From Bacteroidota bacterium (GTDB lineage: Bacteria > Bacteroidota > Bacteroidia > Bacteroidales > FEN-979), in contig JAPLDF010000016.1 of NCBI GenBank assembly GCA_026391835.1, forward strand, positions 1 to 64,000: DNA of 64,000 nucleotides. The letters run 5' to 3'. Within the stretch, counting starts at the first letter, position 1. Each line of letters starts with the position of its first letter. The position numbers were made by a program, and so were the translations under genes. Under the pieces are notes generated by a model, which was given only the letters and a program-made list of their open reading frames with translations, was not told the origin of the DNA and searched no databases. Shown here piece by piece: positions 43,563-54,900 of the stretch.

Positions 43563-44768
43563 ATGAATATTCTCGTATTAAACTGTGGAAGTTCTTCCAT
43601 TAAATATCAACTCTTCAATATTGAAACCAACCAGCTCTTTGCAAAAGGGATTGTAGAAAAAGTGGGGCTGAAAGGTTCGTTTTTAAGGCATGAGAAGGAA
43701 AACGGCGACAAGGTAAAGCTGGAAGGCGAAGTTATTGACCACCAGACAGGGATTGAATATGTGCTTGGCATACTTATCAGCAAGGAACATGGTTGCATCA
43801 GTTCCCTGTCGGAGATCAATGCAGTAGGGCACCGGATGGTTCATGGCGGAGAGCGTTTCCAGGAAAGCAGCCTGATCAATGAAGATACCATTAAAGATTT
43901 CAAGGCCTGCATCCCCCTGGCGCCGCTTCACAACCCTGCCAACTTAAAAGGAGTGATGGCCATGAAACATTTGCTGCCGGAAGTCCCACAGGTTGCAGTA
44001 TTCGACACGGCTTTCCACCAGACCATGCCAGCACATGCCTACATGTACGCGATCCCGTATTCCCTCTATAAAAAATATGGCATCCGCAGGTACGGATTTC
44101 ATGGCACCAGCCATTATTATGTAGCGCGACGGGCCTGCGAAATCCTGGGCGTGAGCATGGAATCCATGAAAATCATCACATGCCACCTTGGAAACGGGAC
44201 CTCCATGGCGGCCATCAAAAACGGCAAATCGATTGACACTTCCATGGGGCTGACGCCGGTTGAAGGGCTGATCATGGGCACACGTGCCGGCGATATGGAC
44301 CTGGGTGTACTTACCTTTGTGATGGAAAAAGAAGAACTGAATATTGCGGTGGCCAATACGCTGGTAAACAAACACAGCGGGATGCTGGGTATTACCGGTG
44401 TTTCGTCCGACATGCGCGAAATCGAAAAAGAGGCGGAAGCAGGCAACAAGAGGGCCATTCTCGGCCTCGACATGTTCCGCTACCGGATTAAAAAATACAT
44501 CGGCGCCTACGCAGCGGCACTTGGCGGACTTGACCTGCTCATTTTCACCGGCGGTATCGGGGAAAACGACCCGGTAACACGTGAATTATGCTGCGCCGAA
44601 CTGGAATTCATGGGCCTGGAATTTGACCAGGAGAAAAATGCAGGAGTAAGGAGCAAAGAGGTCCTGTTGAGTAAACCAGGCTCAAGGGTAAAGGTCATGA
44701 CAATCCCTACCAACGAAGAGCTTGTGATTGCCGAACACACGTACAGGATTGTTTCGGCGTTGAAGTAA
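43563..44768 (+). CDS. ackA: Acetate kinase
   Basis: A 401-residue cytosolic ASKHA kinase converting acetyl phosphate and ADP to acetate and ATP. Diagnostic motifs are MNILVLNCGSSSIKYQLF at the start, the phosphate-binding HRMVHGGE, FHGTSHYYVARR, GTSMAAIKNGKSIDTSMG with TRAGDMDLG, and FTGGIGENDP. The ATG at 43563 is chosen because the 20 residues before it have no counterpart in the family. No phosphotransacetylase gene lies in the window. A butyrate kinase is excluded by the acetate-kinase-specific motifs and length. Confidence 0.96.
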   Translation: MNILVLNCGSSSIKYQLFNIETNQLFAKGIVEKVGLKGSFLRHEKENGDKVKLEGEVIDHQTGIEYVLGILISKEHGCISSLSEINAVGHRMVHGGERFQESSLINEDTIKDFKACIPLAPLHNPANLKGVMAMKHLLPEVPQVAVFDTAFHQTMPAHAYMYAIPYSLYKKYGIRRYGFHGTSHYYVARRACEILGVSMESMKIITCHLGNGTSMAAIKNGKSIDTSMGLTPVEGLIMGTRAGDMDLGVLTFVMEKEELNIAVANTLVNKHSGMLGITGVSSDMREIEKEAEAGNKRAILGLDMFRYRIKKYIGAYAAALGGLDLLIFTGGIGENDPVTRELCCAELEFMGLEFDQEKNAGVRSKEVLLSKPGSRVKVMTIPTNEELVIAEHTYRIVSALK

Positions 44769-44774
44769 GGGGAG

Positions 44775-44812
44775 CGGATTTACGATTTACGATTTTGGAT
44801 TTACGATTGCGG
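44775..44812. repeat. GGATTTACGATTTACGATT short repeat
   Basis: Three copies of (G/C)GATTTACGATT in tandem after the acetate kinase gene. The unit is of the same style as the GATTTTCGATTTTCG array inside the hydrogenase-like gene at 56911. No gene function is indicated. Confidence 0.7.
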
Positions 44813-44827
44813 GGAGATTTTTGCTTA

Positions 44828-44857
44828 TTGACTTTATCGTGGCTTTTAGTACCTTTG
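44828..44857 (+). promoter_or_regulatory. Bacteroidota promoter of the YCF48-like gene
   Basis: TTGA at 44828-44831, 18 bases, and TACCTTTG at 44850-44857 form a good -33/-7 pair. The ATG at 44888 follows 30 bases later, and this supports that start over the upstream frame from 44795. Confidence 0.6.
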
Positions 44858-44887
44858 AATAGGATTCCTGACAAAACCGGAGCATTT

Positions 44888-46240
44888 ATGAATTATAGAC
44901 AAAAAATGTCTTTCCTGTTCATCTTGTTCCTGGCGGGTGTTGCGTCACACGCCCAGGGCACATGGGAGCGTATTCATGTTGCAACCACCCAGGATTTGAA
45001 TTCTGTTTGTTTTGTAGACAGTCTGTATGGCTGGGTGGCAGGCGACTCCGGGGTAATATTCCATACCACCGACGGGGGATTCAACTGGGTTCAGCAGGAC
45101 ACCCATGCCACCAATGACGTTGAGGATATCTTTTTCCTGGATCGCAACCTGGGATGGGCTTCCACGTATAATTACACCTCGGTTCCTTATGGCACGGTCC
45201 TGCTGAAAACCACCAATGGCGGTGCCAACTGGGCAAGCCATGTCTACCCTGTTGAAAACATCTTTATAACCTGCATCCTGTTCAGAGACACGCTGAATGG
45301 CTGGATGGGCGGCAGGCCGCATGCGCTCGTTAAAACGACCGATGGCGGCATCAACTGGATACAGGCTGCGATCGATACCAGCACACTGGCCTTTTTTCCT
45401 GTACTGAGCATCCAGTTTTACAACGAAAAATACGGTTATGCCAGCGGGGGGATGTTTGACATTGCCGGAGTGACCTGGCACACTTCGAACGGGGGAGAGA
45501 TGTGGTATGCGATCGATGCTGACGAAGCTCCCGCCGATGAGGTTCACGGTTTACATATGTTCGATTCGCTGCACGTGATGGGATCCGGCGGAGACCCGGA
45601 TTTTGGCTATGGGGTCGGCATGATCCGTACTTCCGATGGCGGCCTGAACTGGACCTACGATGAACTTGACATCCAGGGCAATGCATATGACCTGGATTTC
45701 AGGAATGACCATGAAGCCTGGGCTCCTCTTGGTACGAGGCGAAAGCTGATTTACAGCATGGATGCCGGTGTGACCTGGGCACCTGTAATCACACCCGATA
45801 CGACTGCAATCTATGACATGATCTTTCCGGATACCCTGCATGGATTTGCCGTCGGGAAAGAGGGGGCCGTTATAAAATATCATCCACCGGTCATTCCTTC
45901 CGTACCGGCTTTCGGCCTCCCCCATGAACGTTACGCGCTTTCCCAGAACATTCCCAACCCGGTACAGGCAAGAACCACCTTCAGGTTTACGGTTCCGCCT
46001 GCCTGCACGTACCAGTCCAGTGTCACCCGGCAAACGGCCTTGTTACAGTTGAAGGTCTGCAATATTTTCGGAGAGGAGGTTGCCAGCCTGGTAAATGAAG
46101 CACCATCTCCCGGGGATCATGAGGTGGTGTTCGATGCCGGCAACCTGCCTGCCGGGATATATTTTTACCTGCTCCGGCTTTCCACCCCCGGGCAGGAAGT
46201 TGTGGTTGCAGGGCCATACCGCATGGCCGTCATACGGTGA
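44888..46240 (+). CDS. T9SS-exported YCF48/BNR-like propeller protein
   Basis: A 450-residue exported protein from the start MNYRQKMSFLFILFLAGV with a signal peptide (1-23, SHAQ). The body is a YCF48/photosystem-II-stability-type propeller: repeated units with TTDGG-x-NW (for example TTDGGFNW, TTNGGANW, TTDGGINW, TSDGGLNW) that correspond to one blade each, six or seven in all. A T9SS type A sorting domain with SQNIPNPVQARTTFRFTV and IYFYLLRLSTPGQEVV closes the protein. It is a cell-surface or secreted protein of unknown target. It converges on the TonB receptor gene. Confidence 0.9.
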   Translation: MNYRQKMSFLFILFLAGVASHAQGTWERIHVATTQDLNSVCFVDSLYGWVAGDSGVIFHTTDGGFNWVQQDTHATNDVEDIFFLDRNLGWASTYNYTSVPYGTVLLKTTNGGANWASHVYPVENIFITCILFRDTLNGWMGGRPHALVKTTDGGINWIQAAIDTSTLAFFPVLSIQFYNEKYGYASGGMFDIAGVTWHTSNGGEMWYAIDADEAPADEVHGLHMFDSLHVMGSGGDPDFGYGVGMIRTSDGGLNWTYDELDIQGNAYDLDFRNDHEAWAPLGTRRKLIYSMDAGVTWAPVITPDTTAIYDMIFPDTLHGFAVGKEGAVIKYHPPVIPSVPAFGLPHERYALSQNIPNPVQARTTFRFTVPPACTYQSSVTRQTALLQLKVCNIFGEEVASLVNEAPSPGDHEVVFDAGNLPAGIYFYLLRLSTPGQEVVVAGPYRMAVIR

Positions 46241-46299
46241 GATCCGATGCCCGGTCAGCAGGCCATTGCCCCTGGATCTGACATCTTCCCGTCATAATG

Positions 46300-48435
46300 T
46301 CAAAAAGTATATCCCAGGTTGAGCGAGACAAAGTAATTGCGGGGGGCTCCGGCTTCGTAGTAACGCATATCGGCAGCATTGGTATTTGTAAACCCCACAT
46401 AAACCTCATCAAAGATATTGCGAATGCCGCCTGAGGCCATCATGCTGAATTTTCCAAATTTCAAGTCGATCCCCAACAGCCCGTTCAACAGGTTAACGGG
46501 GCTTGTTTTAACTGTGTTTGCATCATCAACCCAAAATCCGCTGATACCCTGGCAGCCGGCTTTTACAAAGAAACCGAAATGGTTGTTCAGTGAGCGGGAA
46601 TAAGCAATCGACACATTTACATTGTTCGCGGGAACACCCGGCTCCGTATTCCCCGAATAAACCTTATCGGCTTCGGCCAATACCCCGGCTGTATCGGCCT
46701 CAAAGACTTTGGTTTCATATGTGAGATATTCGAAGTGAGACCATGTGTAGGTCAGTCCTAAGGTAAACCCTTCAAACAGTTCAAGGTGAGCGCCCAGTTC
46801 CATCCCCAGCCTGTTGGCGCTGGCCGCATTCCGGGCCTGAAACTCCCCGGACACCTCATACGGGACAATCTCGTTGTATATACGCGAATTGAAAAAAGTT
46901 GCTTCATACAAAAACCTGTTTAAAAAAGTCTTCTTGCCCCGCACGAGGTCGCCCTTGATCCCCACCTCAAAATTCCTGGATTCCTGTGCTTTAAGATCCT
47001 TGTTGAGCAGGGAGTCAGGGTCCGTACTGCGAAGTTCATCTGCCGCCGGGGAATCAAAACTCCATCCGAAAGAGGTATACACGGCAATGGCTGGGGCAAT
47101 TTTGTAATTGAGCGCCAGTTTTGGTTTGACAGCGTTGAAGATCCTGCTTTCACTGAGCAGGGGCAGTGTCTCTTCGGCCAGTTTATATTTCACGTTGTCA
47201 TACCTGCAGGTCAGCAACATGAATAACTTTTCCTTCAGCAGTTCGAAATTATCGGAGATATAGATGCCGTTGCCGGAAAGATGCTCGCTTTCAACCTGGT
47301 CGATCATGTCCCCCCGCACCCCTTTAAGATTTTTATAAATTGCAGTCCTTGAAGGTTGAGACAACAGGTCGATGCCTATTGAACACTCATTGTGACGCGC
47401 TCCGATCAGCGCTTTGTTTATATACCGGGCATTCAGTCCAAATCCATACCGGTTGATCACCCGGTAGTCGTAGTCGGCGATATTAAAATATTTGATGGTG
47501 CCGTAAAATGTGACCTCCACTTCATTGTTCAAATTCCCCCCGAAAACAGCATCGTACCTGATACCAACCCTGCCCCTGGTGGTGATCCGCTTTTCGTCGC
47601 GGGTTACCGACATTGGATCAGCCTGCCATGGATCCTGTTGAAACTCCTCCCTGGTCAGGGAGCCGGGAAGTTTGCAGGCCCCATCGACAAAATACCCAAG
47701 GATTGATAGTTTTGTATGCGCCGAAGGAGTGGCCTCAATCACCATGTTGAGCACATGCCTGAACCCGGTATTGTGTTGCCTGTAGCCATCGTAATTGATG
47801 TAGCTGTAGGTTGTGAGAACGCGGTAATTTGCTGTCTTCACCGCTGCTTTAAACCCGTTTTGATGCAACCCGAAGGATCCAAACTGGTTGAACTGGACAA
47901 CGGAAGACCGGTCAAAACCGAGATCATTGAAAAAACCTGCTACCCCGCCGGGAGCGTTTGTATAGAGCGAGGAAGAATTCCCCTTAACGATCTCAATGTG
48001 GCCGATGGCATTAAAATCAATCGCATCGAGGCGGGTTTGCCCGTCGGGTTCCGATTCGGGAATATCATCCAGCGTCACCTGTATTCCCCTCACGCCCGCA
48101 GTTGACCTGCTGCCAAATCCCCTGGCAGAAAACCTGACATCCTGATCACCATACCGCGATTGCAGGAAAAGTCCCGGAACCGAAGAGAGTATCCCATCGC
48201 AACCGATTTTCCTGTCGTATTTATAGTTCACATAATTCAATCGTACAACAGGACATGGGATATCAATGATCCGTTTTGACACTTTTAACGGTGAAACGGC
48301 AACCTCATCCAGGCCCCGGCACAAACTATCGGAAGAGATTGCCGGGGGTCCTTCATGCGTGTTTGCCTGTGCAAAGATGTTGCTGTTGCCAAAAGGCAAT
48401 ATTCCCAAAAGAAAGAATACCCATACCCGGTTCAT
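46300..48435 (-). CDS. TonB-dependent outer membrane receptor
   Basis: A 711-residue receptor with a signal peptide (1-23, FAQ), a plug domain (about 45-170, with FSARGFGSRSTAGVRGIQV and VKGNSSSLYTNAPGGVAG), and a 22-stranded barrel ending in an aromatic residue (LNLGYTF). The plug resembles siderophore and cobalamin receptors more than SusC proteins; no SusD partner or N-terminal carboxypeptidase-like domain is present. The ligand cannot be told from sequence. No neighbouring TonB system is seen. Confidence 0.92.
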   Translation of the reverse strand: MNRVWVFFLLGILPFGNSNIFAQANTHEGPPAISSDSLCRGLDEVAVSPLKVSKRIIDIPCPVVRLNYVNYKYDRKIGCDGILSSVPGLFLQSRYGDQDVRFSARGFGSRSTAGVRGIQVTLDDIPESEPDGQTRLDAIDFNAIGHIEIVKGNSSSLYTNAPGGVAGFFNDLGFDRSSVVQFNQFGSFGLHQNGFKAAVKTANYRVLTTYSYINYDGYRQHNTGFRHVLNMVIEATPSAHTKLSILGYFVDGACKLPGSLTREEFQQDPWQADPMSVTRDEKRITTRGRVGIRYDAVFGGNLNNEVEVTFYGTIKYFNIADYDYRVINRYGFGLNARYINKALIGARHNECSIGIDLLSQPSRTAIYKNLKGVRGDMIDQVESEHLSGNGIYISDNFELLKEKLFMLLTCRYDNVKYKLAEETLPLLSESRIFNAVKPKLALNYKIAPAIAVYTSFGWSFDSPAADELRSTDPDSLLNKDLKAQESRNFEVGIKGDLVRGKKTFLNRFLYEATFFNSRIYNEIVPYEVSGEFQARNAASANRLGMELGAHLELFEGFTLGLTYTWSHFEYLTYETKVFEADTAGVLAEADKVYSGNTEPGVPANNVNVSIAYSRSLNNHFGFFVKAGCQGISGFWVDDANTVKTSPVNLLNGLLGIDLKFGKFSMMASGGIRNIFDEVYVGFTNTNAADMRYYEAGAPRNYFVSLNLGYTF

Positions 48436-48923
48436 CGTTCCAATCCCTTTTTCAAATCATTGGTAAAATTATAACTTTTTAGGATGATCCCATAATCGGA
48501 TGATGATTGACCGGCAACCCGATCCAATTACCTGCCTGCGATGGGTTTTTGTATCCAATCAGTGAAACCGAGAATCTGTGGACGTCCCCGCGCCGATTTT
48601 ATTATGCTGTTATCTCTTTGAATGTGTGAATTATGTAACTTTTTTCTAAAATTATGTAAGGTCATTGGAAGCAAAGCATTGTATCTTGCATTGGGAATTT
48701 CCGGATTTTCTTTAGATTAAAAAATCATCCTGTGGGGAACATTGTAACCATTATCCCAATTCAGGTAAAATAATATGTATTTACCGTTTAACCATAACAT
48801 ATTATGATGGATACAAATGTTAATTAATTGTTTTTCTGAGAATTATAAGTTGAGAAAAGATTCTTTTATATGTTCTATCAATTTATTTTTTTTTAACTTT
48901 GCATTAAATAAAATTTATCCTCC
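48436..48923. other. AT-rich intergenic region with promoter for the giant repeat protein
   Basis: The 488-base gap is AT-rich. It ends in a -7 box TAACTTTG at 48894-48901, 22 bases before the ATG at 48924, with a weak AT-rich -33 region. Otherwise no inverted repeats, RNA genes or reading frames of note were seen. The TonB receptor promoter must lie in its left part, but no clear box stands out. Confidence 0.5.
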
Positions 48924-51900
48924 ATGAAAATGAAAAAAATATTTACTCATGTTATTATACTGATTCTGAGTTGTATAACCTTTGAGCTTTTTGCTCAGGT
49001 TGGAATCAACAACAGTAACCTCACTCCTGCAGGCAGTGCAATGCTTGATATCTTTTCTACCGATAAAGGACTATTAATTCCACGAATGAGCACTGTAAGC
49101 AGGGATCTCATCCCTTCACCCGCCACGGGGCTCTTGATTTACAACACAACAACAAAATTTTTCAACTATTTCAATGGCGGTGCCTGGTTTAAAATTGAAG
49201 GATCTTTCGTTTCGGCCAATTCAGGATCCTCCAGGCCTGGCGGTGGTGTTTCAGTTTCCGCTCTTCCTACCAAGCTTCCTGACAGTTCAGCCATGCTCGA
49301 TGCGAGCGACCCATCCAGGGGATTTTTACTTACCCGGACCACCCCCGAATCAATTCCAAATCCTGACAATGGATTAATTATCTATGATATATCGGCCAAT
49401 GTCCTCAAATATTTTAGCAACGGAACATGGTACCAGCTATGCGGCTTCACGACAGGCTCTTCAGGAATTACCGGCATTCAGAATTCTGTGGGGGTCGCGA
49501 TCTCTATTAGCAACGCCGCTCCTGATCCTTCAGCGATCCTCGATGTTATTTCGTCCAGCAAAGGGGTTTTAATCCCAAGACTCACAAATGCCCAGCGCAA
49601 TTTGATTGCTCCCGCAACAGGTCTCACGATTTTCAACACAGATTCAAAGGCAATAGAGTATTACAACGGATCTGAGTGGTTCAGGATGAACGTCATGTTT
49701 AATGCAGGTATTTCCATTACCGCCAGCGCCCTGTCGGTTTGTTCCGGATCATCTGTCAATTTTACGGCATTCCCTGAAAACGGGGGAGATCCTCCATCTT
49801 ATCAGTGGAAGGTGAACGGTTTAATTATTTCCGGGGCCACCAATTCGACATTTTCTTATGTGCCGGTCAATTTTGATGCCGTTACATGTGTAATGACTCT
49901 TTCATCGCCCTGTGCCATCGGGAGTCCTGCCATTTCGAATACGATGTTAATGACCGTCAGCCCTATTTTGCCGGTAAGTATCTCAATTTCACCTTCTGTA
50001 AACCCGGTTTGTTCCGGATCACCTGTCACATTCAGCTCATCGGTAACCAACGGAGGCCCGGCTCCCACATTCCAATGGAAGCTCAATGGCTTCCCGATAT
50101 CAGGGGCAACCGGCGCAGCCTATACCTTTGTGCCTGCCAGTACCGGCGTTTATACCTGCACGGTAACTTCAAATGCAACCTGCACTTCAGGAAATCCGGC
50201 AACATCCGGTCCGGTCACGCTCACAGTCACGCCTAACCCAACCGCCGTTGTATCCATAGCCGCTTCGGCAAACCCTGTATGTGCAGGCACCTTGGTTACA
50301 TATACTGCAACAAATGTATCGGGGGGAGGAACAACTCCAGGTTACCAATGGAAGGTAAACAACATCAATGCCGGTTTAAACAGCACCACGTTCAGTTACA
50401 ATCCTGTAAACAATGATGTGATCACCTGTGTGATGACTTCCAGCCTATCATGCGTAACAGGAAGCCCGGCAACATCCAACGCGGTTACCATGACGGTTAA
50501 CCCGCTTTTACCGGCCAGCGTGAGTATTGCAGCCGTTCCTTCAGGACCGGTCTGTACAGGCACTTCGGTTACATTTACCGCCACCCCTGTATTCGGAGGA
50601 GCAGGACCTTTGTACCAATGGAAGAATGGCGCAAACCCGATTGCAGGGGCAACAAATGCATCCTATACTTCCGCCACCCTATCAAATGGCGCAGCAATTA
50701 CTGTGGTGATGACTTCAAATGCCACACCATGTCTGACCGGTTCGCCGGCAACATCCAACCTGATCACCATGACGGTATACCCCGTAACTTCGGTCAACCT
50801 GGTTGCCAATGAAACTTATTGCAACGGAGCAACCACACTGGCAATTGTTTTTAGCAGCCCTGTTTCAGGCACCACCTACGCCTGGACAAACAACACTCCG
50901 GCGATTGGCCTGGCTGCAAACGGAACCGGCAATATCCCTTCATTTACCGCTGCCAACCCCGGAACAGCGCCTGTTATTGCCACCATTACGGTAACCCCGA
51001 CTGCAAACGGTTGTACCGGAATCCCCTTATCCTTTACCATTACCATAAACCCAACCCCGACCGTGAACACGGTTACCAGTCCATCTTATTGCAATGGGGC
51101 CACCACTTCGGCAATCACTTTTGGAAGCCCGGTTTCAGGGGCAACCTATACCTGGGCCAACAACAACCCGTCAATCGGCCTGGCAGCGAATGGAACAGGC
51201 ATCGTTCCTGTATTTACCGCAACCAACCCCGGAACAGCCCCTGAAATTGCAACCATCACGGTAACCCCGACAGCAAACGGATGTATCGGGACACCCCGGT
51301 CGTTTACCATCACCGTAAACCCAACGACAACAGTCTTTACGGTGGGCAATGCCGATTATTGCAATGGCGCAACCACCCTGGCAATCACCTTTGGCAGCCC
51401 TGTGGCAGGTACAACCTACGCCTGGGTTAACAACACCCCATCAATCGGACTGGCTGCAAATGGTACAGGCAACATCCCCGTTTTTACAGCAACCAACCCG
51501 GGAACAGCGCCGGTCATTGCCACCATTACGGTAACTCCCACAGCAAACGGATGCACAGGAACCCCCTTATCGTTCACCATCACCGTAAACCCGACCGCAA
51601 CTGTAAATGCGGTTGGCAATGCAGCTTATTGTAACGGAGCCACCACCCCTGTGATTACTTTTAGCAGCCCTGTTGCAGGAACAACCTATGCATGGGCAAA
51701 CAGCAATCCATCGGTAGGCCTGGCAGCAAACGGAACAGGCAACATCCCTGCATTTACCGCAACCAACCCCGGAACAGCCCCTGAAATTGCAACCATCACG
51801 GTAACCCCGACAGCAAACGGATGTATCGGGACACCCCGGTCGTTTACCATCACCGTAAACCCGACAACAACAGTCTTCGCTGTAGGCAATGCCGATTATT

Positions 51901-54900
51901 GCAACGGAGCCTCCACGTTAGCGATCACCTTTGGCAGCCCGGTAGCTGGTACCACCTACGCCTGGGTCAACAATACCCCGTCAATCGGACTGGCTGCAAA
52001 CGGAACAGGCAACATCCCGGTCTTTACTGCAACCAACTCCGGAACATCCACTGTTATTGCTGCCATCACGGTAACTCCAACTGCAAACGGATGTACCGGA
52101 ACTACTTTAACCTTTGATATCACTGTATACCCGACAACCACTGTTTTCGCGGTGAGCGATGCCACTTATTGCAATGGAGCCGCCGCTTCAGCAATCACCT
52201 TTGGAAGCCCGGTTGCAGGAACCACCTATACCTGGGCCAACAACAACCCTTCAATCGGACTGGCTGCAAACGGAACAGGCAATATTCCATCATTTACCGC
52301 AACCAATACGGGAACAGCACCTGAAATTGCCTCCATCACTGTAATTCCGGCAGCAAACGGTTGTACCGGAACGCCCCGGTCGTTTACCATCACTGTAAAC
52401 CCGACCACGACGGTCTTCCCGGTGGGCAACGAAGCACACTGCAACGGCGCCACCACAGCAGCGATCACGTTAAGCAGCCCTGTTGCAGGAACAACGTATG
52501 CATGGGTTAACAATACACCATCCATCGGACTGGCAGCAAACGGAAACGGGAATATCCCTGTATTTACCGCAACCAACACGGGAACAGCACCTGTGGTTGC
52601 GTCCATTACAGTTACACCAACGGCAAACGGATGCACAGGTATACCTATTTCGTTTACCATTACTGTAAACCCGACCTCCACGGTTTACCAGGTAAGTGAT
52701 GCCGTTTATTGCAATGGAGTTTCAGCCGCAGCGATCACTTTTGGCAGTCCTGTTGCAGGAACTACTTATACATGGGCAAACAACAACCCATCCATCGGAC
52801 TGGCAGCAAACGGAACCGGGAATATCACGTCATTTACAACTACCAACTCCGGAACGGCTCCTGAAATTGCAACCGTCACGGTAACCCCGGCAGCAAACGG
52901 ATGTACCGGTACTCCTTCATCGTTCACAATAACTGTAAACCCGACCGCAACGGTCTTCCCGGTGAGCAATGAAGCATATTGCAATGGTGCGGCCACTGCT
53001 GCCATCACTTTTGGCAGCCCTGTTTCAGGAACAACCTATGCCTGGGTAAACAACACCCCGTCAATCGGCCTGGCACCAAACGGAACCGGTAACATCCCCG
53101 TATTTACAGCAACCAACACGGGAACAGCACCTGAAGTTGCAAACATTACTGTAACTCCCACGGCAAACAGTTGCACAGGAACCCCTTTATCGTTCAGCAT
53201 CACTGTAAACCCCACTGCGACAGTTTACCCGGTGAACAACACCGCTTACTGCAACGAAGCCACTACCGCAACGGTCATCTTTGGCAGCCCGGTGTTGGGA
53301 ACAACTTACGCCTGGGCAAACAACAACCCATCGATCGGCCTGGCCGCTAACGGAACTGGCAATCTTCCTTCATTCACCGCAACCAATACGGGAACAGCCC
53401 CTGAAGTTGCAACCATCACCGTAACACCTACAGCAAACGGATGCACAGGAACACCACTGTCATTTACCATCACCGTAAACCCGACCACAACGGTTTTCGC
53501 TGTGAGCAATGAAACATACTGCAACGGCGCCACAACTGCAGCAATCACTTTTAGCAGCCCTGTTGCAGGAACCACTTATACCTGGTCAAACAACACACTG
53601 TCGATCGGCCTTGAGGCAAGCGGAACCGGCAACCTCCCGGTATTTACGGCAACCAACTCCGGCACTGCACCGGTTATTGCAACCATCACGGTAACTCCTG
53701 CAGCAAACGGGTGCACCGGAATACCTTCATCTTTCACCATTACCGTATACCCTACCGCAACGGTCTTCCCGGTAAGCAATGAAACATATTGCAACGGAGC
53801 TACCACCACACTGGTCACCCTGGGTAGTCCTGTTGCAGGAACCACCTATGCCTGGACAAACAGCACCCCGTCAATTGGCCTTGCTGCAAGCGGAACAGGC
53901 AACATCCCGGTATTTTCGGCCACCAACACGGGGACGGCACCGGTGGTTGCAACCATCGGAATAACCCCGACAGCGAACGGATGCACCGGAACGCCTTCAT
54001 CCTTTACCATCACGATTTACCCGACTGCGACGGTGAACGCTGTAAACGATGCAGTTTATTGCAACGGAGCCCTGACAACACTGGTTACATTGGGCAGTCC
54101 TGTTGCAGGAACTACATATGCATGGACCAACAACACTCCTTCGATCGGCCTTGCAGCAAGCGGAACAGGCAATATTCCTGTATTTACTGCAACCAACCCC
54201 GGAACGGCTCCTGTCGTTGCAACCATCACGATAACTCCGACAGCCAACGGCTGCACCGGAATACCTTCTACTTTTACCATCACGGTAAACCCGACCGCAA
54301 CTGTCAACACAGTTTCGAATGTTGTTTATTGCAATGGAGCCACTGCTGCGGCGATTACCTTTGGCAGTCCGGTCGCAGGCACTACCTTTACCTGGACCAA
54401 CAGCAACGCAACGATCGGGCTGGCAGCCACCGGAACCGGGAACATTGCCTCATTTACGGCCACCAACACCGGTGCCGCACCTGTCATTGCAACTATCACG
54501 GTAACACCGACTGCAAACAACTGCACAGGAACACCGTTGTCGTTTACCATCACCGTAAACCAGTCTTTACCTGCAAGCATTGTGGTGACACCGTCTGCCA
54601 ACAACGTTTGTGCCGGTACATCCGTCACATTCAGCACGGCGATTGTTAATGGAGGATCAACGCCCTTGTATCAATGGAAATTGAACAATGTCAATATTAC
54701 AGGAGCAACCAATGCAACCTATACCTATGTTCCGCTGAATACACAGGTGATCTCATGCGTGCTTACTTCCAACGCGACCTGTGTGACATTAAGTCCGGCC
54801 ACTTCGAACCTGGTAACCATGACTGTTGTCCCACTGGTACCTGTGCGTGCAGGGATTGTTGCTTCACTTTACGCAGTGATGCCGGGAACTTCGGTTACCT

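Noticed and set aside
44795-44887. Longer start for the YCF48-like protein
   Set aside because: The extension runs across the promoter -33/-7 boxes and a short repeat, and the signal peptide begins at the ATG at 44888.
49856-54637. Many minus-strand and frame-shifted reading frames of 60-220 residues across the giant protein
   Set aside because: They recur with the 270-bp period and exist only because the repeated coding strand lacks stops in other frames; the plus-strand frame has the signal peptide and recognised domains.
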